Source: Candidatus Bathyarchaeota archaeon (GTDB taxonomy: Archaea; Thermoproteota; Bathyarchaeia; Bathyarchaeales; Bathyarchaeaceae). From it: a stretch of DNA of 9,398 nucleotides. The stretch covers positions 1-9,398 of the forward strand of contig JACUTO010000051.1 in the NCBI GenBank assembly GCA_014859755.1, in the 5' to 3' direction. Within the stretch, counting starts at the first letter, position 1. The number at the start of each line of letters is the position of its first letter. Below are positions 6,429 through 9,398 of the stretch, in pieces. The notes under the pieces are model-generated. The model saw nothing but the letters and a program-made list of their open reading frames with translations, was not told the DNA's origin and searched no databases. The translations under genes and the position numbers were made by a program.

Positions 6429-6836
6429 ATGAGTTCTGGGAAGAGGATCAGAGTTGTTGTTGCGAAGCCTGGCTTAAACAGCCATGACCGGGGCGCAAAA
6501 ATAGTTGCTCGAGCCTTTAGAGACGCAGGCATGGAAGTCATCTACACCGGACTGCGACAGACACCTGAACAAATTGTAGAAACAGCGCTCCAAGAAGACG
6601 TCGACGTGATAGCTTTAAGCATTCTATCCGGCGCCCACTTAACCCTGTTCCCCAAAATAATGGAACTTCTAAAACGAAAAGGATTAGACGATGTCTTAGT
6701 GTTTGCAGGCGGAATCATCCCTAAAGAGGACGTTCCAAACCTAAAGAAGATGGGCATAGCAGAAGTGTTTGGACCTGGAACACGCACAGACACCCTCGTC
6801 AAGTTTATCCGAGAAAACGTGCGTAAAAGAAAATAG
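6429..6836 (+). CDS. B12-binding small subunit of the acyl-CoA mutase (IcmB/MCM C-domain type)
   Basis: This 135-residue protein is the Rossmann-like cobalamin-binding subunit that pairs with the preceding catalytic subunit. The cofactor motif reads GLNSHDRG (15-22): His19 would be the lower axial cobalt ligand, and Gly22, the SILSGAH segment (64-70) and GGIIP (94-98) are all conserved. The family's Asp in DxHxxG is replaced by Asn17 (codon AAC at 6477-6479). That Asp normally hydrogen-bonds to the ligand His. Length and sequence match stand-alone IcmB-like subunits. ATG 6429 is chosen over the in-frame GTG at 6420 because that GTG is part of a near-perfect Shine-Dalgarno sequence, GAGGTGA (6417-6423), placed five bases before the ATG. 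The site directly follows the large-subunit stop, so translation is probably coupled, suiting equal subunit amounts. Confidence 0.93.
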   Translation: MSSGKRIRVVVAKPGLNSHDRGAKIVARAFRDAGMEVIYTGLRQTPEQIVETALQEDVDVIALSILSGAHLTLFPKIMELLKRKGLDDVLVFAGGIIPKEDVPNLKKMGIAEVFGPGTRTDTLVKFIRENVRKRK

Positions 6837-6866
6837 CGTTTGGGCTTGCCAGAGAAACGCGGGGTG
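6836..6866 (+). other. Intercistronic hairpin before the meaB ribosome site
   Basis: GCGTTT (6836-6841) and AAACGC (6855-6860) form a perfect 6-bp stem with a 13-nt loop. The stem starts on the last base of the small-subunit stop codon and is followed at once by GGGGTG (6861-6866), the likely ribosome binding site for ATG 6870. It may tune expression of the GTPase relative to the mutase subunits. The pairing is visible; the function is inferred and the stem is short. Confidence 0.3.
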
Positions 6867-6869
6867 CAT

Positions 6870-7832
6870 ATGACCAATATTGAACAACTCATCGACGGCG
6901 TGCTTAAGGGTGACCGTCGCTTCATAGCCAAGACCATAACCCTCATCGAGAATGACTTGCCCGAATCTCAAAGACTCGTATCATTACTCTATCCAAACAC
7001 TGGTAAAGCGCATATAGTGGGCATAACTGGACCCCCCGGTTCGGGGAAAAGCACACTGATACAAAAACTGGTTGAAGAACTTAGGAGACGGAGAAAAACC
7101 GTTGGCGTTGTCGCAGTGGACCCCTCTAGCCCCTTCACGGGCGGCGCTTTTTTGGGAGATCGTGTTCGCATGCAGGAACTTAGCACCGACGAGGGAGTTT
7201 TTATTCGAAGTATGGCTACGCGGGGTAGTGTAGGCGCCTTGGCTAAAGCCACAAAAGATGCTGTGAAAGTTTTGGATGCTTCTGGAAAAGATGTGGTTGT
7301 GGTTGAAACGGTTGGAGCAGGTCAGTCCGAGGTTGAAATCGTCAAGGTTGCCCATACCATAGTGGTTGTGTTGGCCCCTGGATTGGGTGACGACATACAA
7401 GCCATTAAGGCGGGCATTATGGAGATAGGGGATATTTTTGTGGTGAACAAGGCTGACCGTGAGAATGTAAACAAGGCCATGATCGACATAGAGGCCATGC
7501 TGAATATGAATCCGGAAAGAGAAAAATGGAAACCGCCGGTCGTCAAGACCACCGCCATCACGGGTGAAGGAATCACCGAGCTTCTTGACAAGATAGATCA
7601 ACATAGAAAATATCTGGAAGCTGGCGCCATTGACACGCGGCGTAGGCAGAGGGTTGAAACGGAATTGGTTGAGGCGATCAAGGAGAAGGTGGCAGAAGCT
7701 ATCGTAGACGACTTGAAGAAAAAGGGCGAGTTGGACATGCTGGTTCAAAAGATTTTGACGAAAGAGACGGATCCCTATTCTGTCGCAGATATGTTGCTGG
7801 CTAAGAGGCTGAAACGGTTTAAAACGGGTTAG
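6870..7832 (+). CDS. meaB: MeaB/ArgK-family G3E GTPase, B12 mutase chaperone
   Basis: This 320-residue P-loop GTPase belongs to the MeaB/MMAA/ArgK family. These proteins bind acyl-CoA mutases, use GTP hydrolysis to gate adenosylcobalamin delivery, and protect the mutase from inactivation. The opening TNIEQLIDGVLKGDRR is the usual N-terminal helix. Walker A is GPPGSGKST (54-62). The Mg/switch region DPSSPFTGGAFLGDR (84-98), the second switch ETVGAGQSE (146-154) and the guanine-specifying NKAD (193-196) are all intact. The C-terminal helical part holds the RRRQR stretch (257-261) and the dimerisation region. ATG 6870 is preferred to TTG 6840: the family starts here and GGGGTG lies just upstream. 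Sitting 33 bases after the mutase small subunit, it almost certainly serves this mutase. In IcmF-type mutases the same GTPase is fused to the mutase; here it is separate. Confidence 0.93.
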   Translation: MTNIEQLIDGVLKGDRRFIAKTITLIENDLPESQRLVSLLYPNTGKAHIVGITGPPGSGKSTLIQKLVEELRRRRKTVGVVAVDPSSPFTGGAFLGDRVRMQELSTDEGVFIRSMATRGSVGALAKATKDAVKVLDASGKDVVVVETVGAGQSEVEIVKVAHTIVVVLAPGLGDDIQAIKAGIMEIGDIFVVNKADRENVNKAMIDIEAMLNMNPEREKWKPPVVKTTAITGEGITELLDKIDQHRKYLEAGAIDTRRRQRVETELVEAIKEKVAEAIVDDLKKKGELDMLVQKILTKETDPYSVADMLLAKRLKRFKTG

Positions 7833-7857
7833 TGATGGCTTAACGGAGAAGTTGGTT

Positions 7858-8391
7858 GTGGGCCAAAGATTAGAAAGGGGTTTGATTCAGGTTTACACTG
7901 GGGACGGTAAGGGCAAGACTTCTGCGGCTTTTGGGCTTGCTTTAAGGGCTGTGGGGCGGGGTCTCAAGGTTTATATGATTCAGTTTATAAAGGGAGGCTT
8001 CGATTACGGAGAACTCTATGTTGTGGAGCGACTTCCCAATTTTAGATTGAAGGCTTTTGGTCGGGGCAAGTTTGTCACGGATTTTCCTCCAACCGAGGAT
8101 GATGTTAAGTTGGCTAAAGAAGCTTTCGAGTTGGCTAGGGAAGTGGTTAACGGTGGCGAATATGATGTCGTTATTTTGGATGAGATCAACGTGGCTTTGC
8201 ACTTGAAATTGATAGAGACTGAGGAAGTGGTTGATTTGATTGGACGTAAACCCAAGCATGTTGAATTGATATTGACTGGCCGTTACGCTCCTTCGGAGGT
8301 TGTTGAGTTGGCTGATCTCGTCACGGAAATGAAGGAGGTCAAGCATCCCTATACTAAGGGTGTGTCGCCGAGAAAGGGAATCGATTACTAA
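7858..8391 (+). CDS. cobO: Corrinoid adenosyltransferase, CobO/BtuR (CobA) type
   Basis: This 177-residue enzyme transfers the 5'-deoxyadenosyl group of ATP to cob(I)alamin, making the adenosylcobalamin the mutase needs. It has the GLIQVYTGDGKGKTSA opening with the CobO-specific P-loop GDGKGKTS (15-22), a VVILDEINVAL strand-acid motif (105-115), and TGRYAP (140-145). The C-terminus VTEMKEVKHPYTKG..PRKGIDY is the usual family ending. Length is close to that of short CobO proteins. GTG 7858 is preferred because GGAG (7845-7848) lies nine bases upstream; TTG 7852 would be only three bases from it and adds two residues. The gap to meaB is 25 bases, so it is most likely the last gene of the mutase operon. 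In this position it acts as a cofactor-supply enzyme dedicated to the mutase, without other cobalamin synthesis genes in view. Confidence 0.92.
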   Translation: MGQRLERGLIQVYTGDGKGKTSAAFGLALRAVGRGLKVYMIQFIKGGFDYGELYVVERLPNFRLKAFGRGKFVTDFPPTEDDVKLAKEAFELAREVVNGGEYDVVILDEINVALHLKLIETEEVVDLIGRKPKHVELILTGRYAPSEVVELADLVTEMKEVKHPYTKGVSPRKGIDY

Positions 8392-8417
8392 TCTTGTGCG
8401 GCGCTTCTCCACATCAA

Positions 8418-8425
8418 TTATATAA
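8418..8425 (+). promoter_or_regulatory. TATA box for the V4R-domain gene
   Basis: TTATATAA (8418-8425) in the 74-base gap after the adenosyltransferase is the best archaeal TATA match in the window. Transcription would start near 8446-8450, giving a leader of about 17 nt before ATG 8466. It implies that the V4R gene can be transcribed apart from the B12 operon. Confidence 0.55.
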
Positions 8426-8465
8426 GCAGGCTAAGTCAAAAGAGATAATTAATTTGTAAGAAGGG

Positions 8466-8930
8466 ATGCTAAAATTGCCAAAGCATAGTTTCTCGTTTCA
8501 GTTCGTGACTTTTAATGATATGGTGTCTGCTTTAGAACTGATTTTTTCTCCTTCAGCGGCTTCTGTAATTTTGTTTACGGCGGCGGTGAGATGTGGGGCG
8601 CAGTCGTACAATAGAATGAAGAAAGAATTTGGGACGAAGGAGGAGGCGCTTCGTCGCCTTTCTGAACTGAAGAGGAAAGAGAACTGGGGAAAGCTAACTT
8701 TTCGGGACGTCGACTTTGTGAAGGGATCGGGAAAAGTCATAGTTGCTGATGCCTTTGAGACCATTGCGTGTAAAGCGGAGGGAGGTCGAGAAGCTGGTCA
8801 GCCTTGCTGCAATTTTTTAAGAGGCTTTTTGACGGGTTTCCTTTCAGAACTTTTTGAAAAATCTATGACTGTTAATGAAGAAAAGTGTGCTGGAAATGGA
8901 GATGAACACTGCGTGTTCACATTTAGATAG
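8466..8930 (+). CDS. V4R (4-vinyl reductase) domain small-molecule-binding protein
   Basis: This 154-residue protein consists of a single V4R-like domain. That fold is shared by 4-vinyl-protochlorophyllide reductase-related proteins, BchJ and ligand-sensing domains of some transcription regulators. The visible family signs are ADAFETIACKAEGG (95-107), a CCNFLRGFLTGFLSELF helix (114-130) and the closing CAGNGDEHCVFTF (141-153), whose two cysteines (141, 149) are typical. Five clustered cysteines (102, 114, 115, 141, 149) might hold a metal. There is no DNA-binding domain and no membrane segment, so it is a ligand carrier, sensor subunit or small enzyme of unknown substrate. ATG 8466 follows AAGGG with almost no spacer; TTG 8475 would have better spacing from AAGAAGGG and drop three residues. 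Its position beside B12 genes makes a corrinoid or hydrophobic acyl ligand conceivable, which is speculation. Confidence 0.75.
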   Translation: MLKLPKHSFSFQFVTFNDMVSALELIFSPSAASVILFTAAVRCGAQSYNRMKKEFGTKEEALRRLSELKRKENWGKLTFRDVDFVKGSGKVIVADAFETIACKAEGGREAGQPCCNFLRGFLTGFLSELFEKSMTVNEEKCAGNGDEHCVFTFR

Positions 8931-8948
8931 AATGTGAAAAGAGACCGA

Positions 8949-9398
8949 TTAAACTCCTTCTTTCTCAATCACTTCTCCGCTTATTCTTCCAGAGCTGTCG
9001 AAAACGCCCTTCTTTAAGACTTGTATCAAAACTCCATGGGCAAACTTTGGATGAAGAAAAACAGAGAGAACTTCTTTGGTGGGTGTGGTACCAGCCACCG
9101 GTATTCCAGCTTCTTCAAAGTCCCTAATGGTTTGTAAGATGTTAGACGACTCGAAAGCAAGATGAAACAATCCTTCACCATGCTTTTCCAAGTACCTTGC
9201 AGTTGGGCCGGGCGTGATCGGCTCCACCAACTCTATGAAGTTGTTTTCTCCCTTTGCCAAAGGCAAAAAGGCATACTTGAATTCCTCCGTTTCACCCTTT
9301 CCCGTCATATAGCCTCCAACCTCTACAACGACCTTGTCTTTGTCAATCCCAAGCGCAGCAGCATACTTGTCAATAGCCTCAGAAATATTCTTCACCAC
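8949..9398 (-). CDS. VOC-family protein, methylmalonyl-CoA epimerase-like, 5' partial
   Basis: The gene is open to the window edge, with 149 residues visible; the first strand (HIGI-like, carrying the first metal-ligand His) is cut off, since the visible part begins at VKNISEAIDKYAAALG. The vicinal-oxygen-chelate fold is shown by two beta-alpha-beta-beta-beta modules: NFIELVEP (53-60), GLFHLAFES (77-85) and VFLHPKFAHGVLIQV (113-127). This pattern is closest to methylmalonyl-CoA epimerase, which interconverts (S)- and (R)-methylmalonyl-CoA using a divalent metal. By alignment, Glu56 and His79 fill two ligand positions, but the last ligand, normally Glu in GVLIEL, is Gln126 here. Substrate is therefore less certain; a related glyoxalase-like epimerase or isomerase is possible. 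It is convergent with the V4R gene, with 18 bases between stops. The GTG at the window edge is not the real start. Confidence 0.8.
   Translation of the reverse strand: MVKNISEAIDKYAAALGIDKDKVVVEVGGYMTGKGETEEFKYAFLPLAKGENNFIELVEPITPGPTARYLEKHGEGLFHLAFESSNILQTIRDFEEAGIPVAGTTPTKEVLSVFLHPKFAHGVLIQVLKKGVFDSSGRISGEVIEKEGV

Noticed and set aside
6984..7748. 254-codon minus-strand open frame opposite the MeaB-type GTPase
   Set aside because: The plus strand encodes every GTPase motif here. The antisense product has no recognisable domain and odd composition, so it is a shadow frame.
7942..8412. 156-codon minus-strand open frame opposite the adenosyltransferase
   Set aside because: It overlaps the complete CobO-type gene in antisense and shows no domain or start signal of its own.

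Overview
The window looks like a piece of an archaeal chromosome. The archaeal marks are an archaeal-type phosphopantetheine adenylyltransferase, a DUF763 protein, a membrane protein with a DUF835-like domain, a B12 mutase split into two subunits, TATA-type promoter elements, and Shine-Dalgarno sequences of the AGGTGA/GGAGG type. The mix would fit a mesophilic to moderately thermophilic anaerobe such as a Bathyarchaeia/TACK lineage, but that placement is inference. I see no mobile elements, CRISPR array, tRNA or rRNA. No gene-free stretch exceeds 190 bases.

Layout. Positions 1-1615 (+): the 3' part of coaD, a 63-nt imperfect hairpin, then a DUF763/helix-hairpin-helix protein. Positions 1802-3178 (+): a seven-helix membrane protein with a C-terminal DUF835-like domain. 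It converges on a malic enzyme gene on the minus strand (3210-4568), which appears to be transcribed without a leader. Position 4734 onward (+), divergent from the malic enzyme: a compact adenosylcobalamin cassette made of mutase large subunit, mutase small (B12) subunit, MeaB-type GTPase and CobO-type adenosyltransferase, with spacings of about 10-35 nt. Positions 8466-8930 (+): a V4R-domain protein with its own TATA box. Positions 8949-9398 (-): a VOC-fold epimerase-like protein cut by the window end.

How the genes fit together. The cassette holds what a B12 carbon-skeleton mutase needs: the catalytic and cofactor subunits, the GTPase that gates cofactor loading, and the enzyme that makes adenosylcobalamin. 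By default the mutase would be named methylmalonyl-CoA mutase. However, its two best-known specificity positions are Phe89 and Gln207, as in isobutyryl-CoA mutase, instead of Tyr and Arg. The B12 subunit has Asn in place of the conserved Asp of the DxHxxG motif. An epimerase-like gene and a malic enzyme nearby would suit the methylmalonyl-CoA to succinyl-CoA to malate/pyruvate route, so the context and the active-site residues point to different substrates. This conflict is the most interesting feature of the window.
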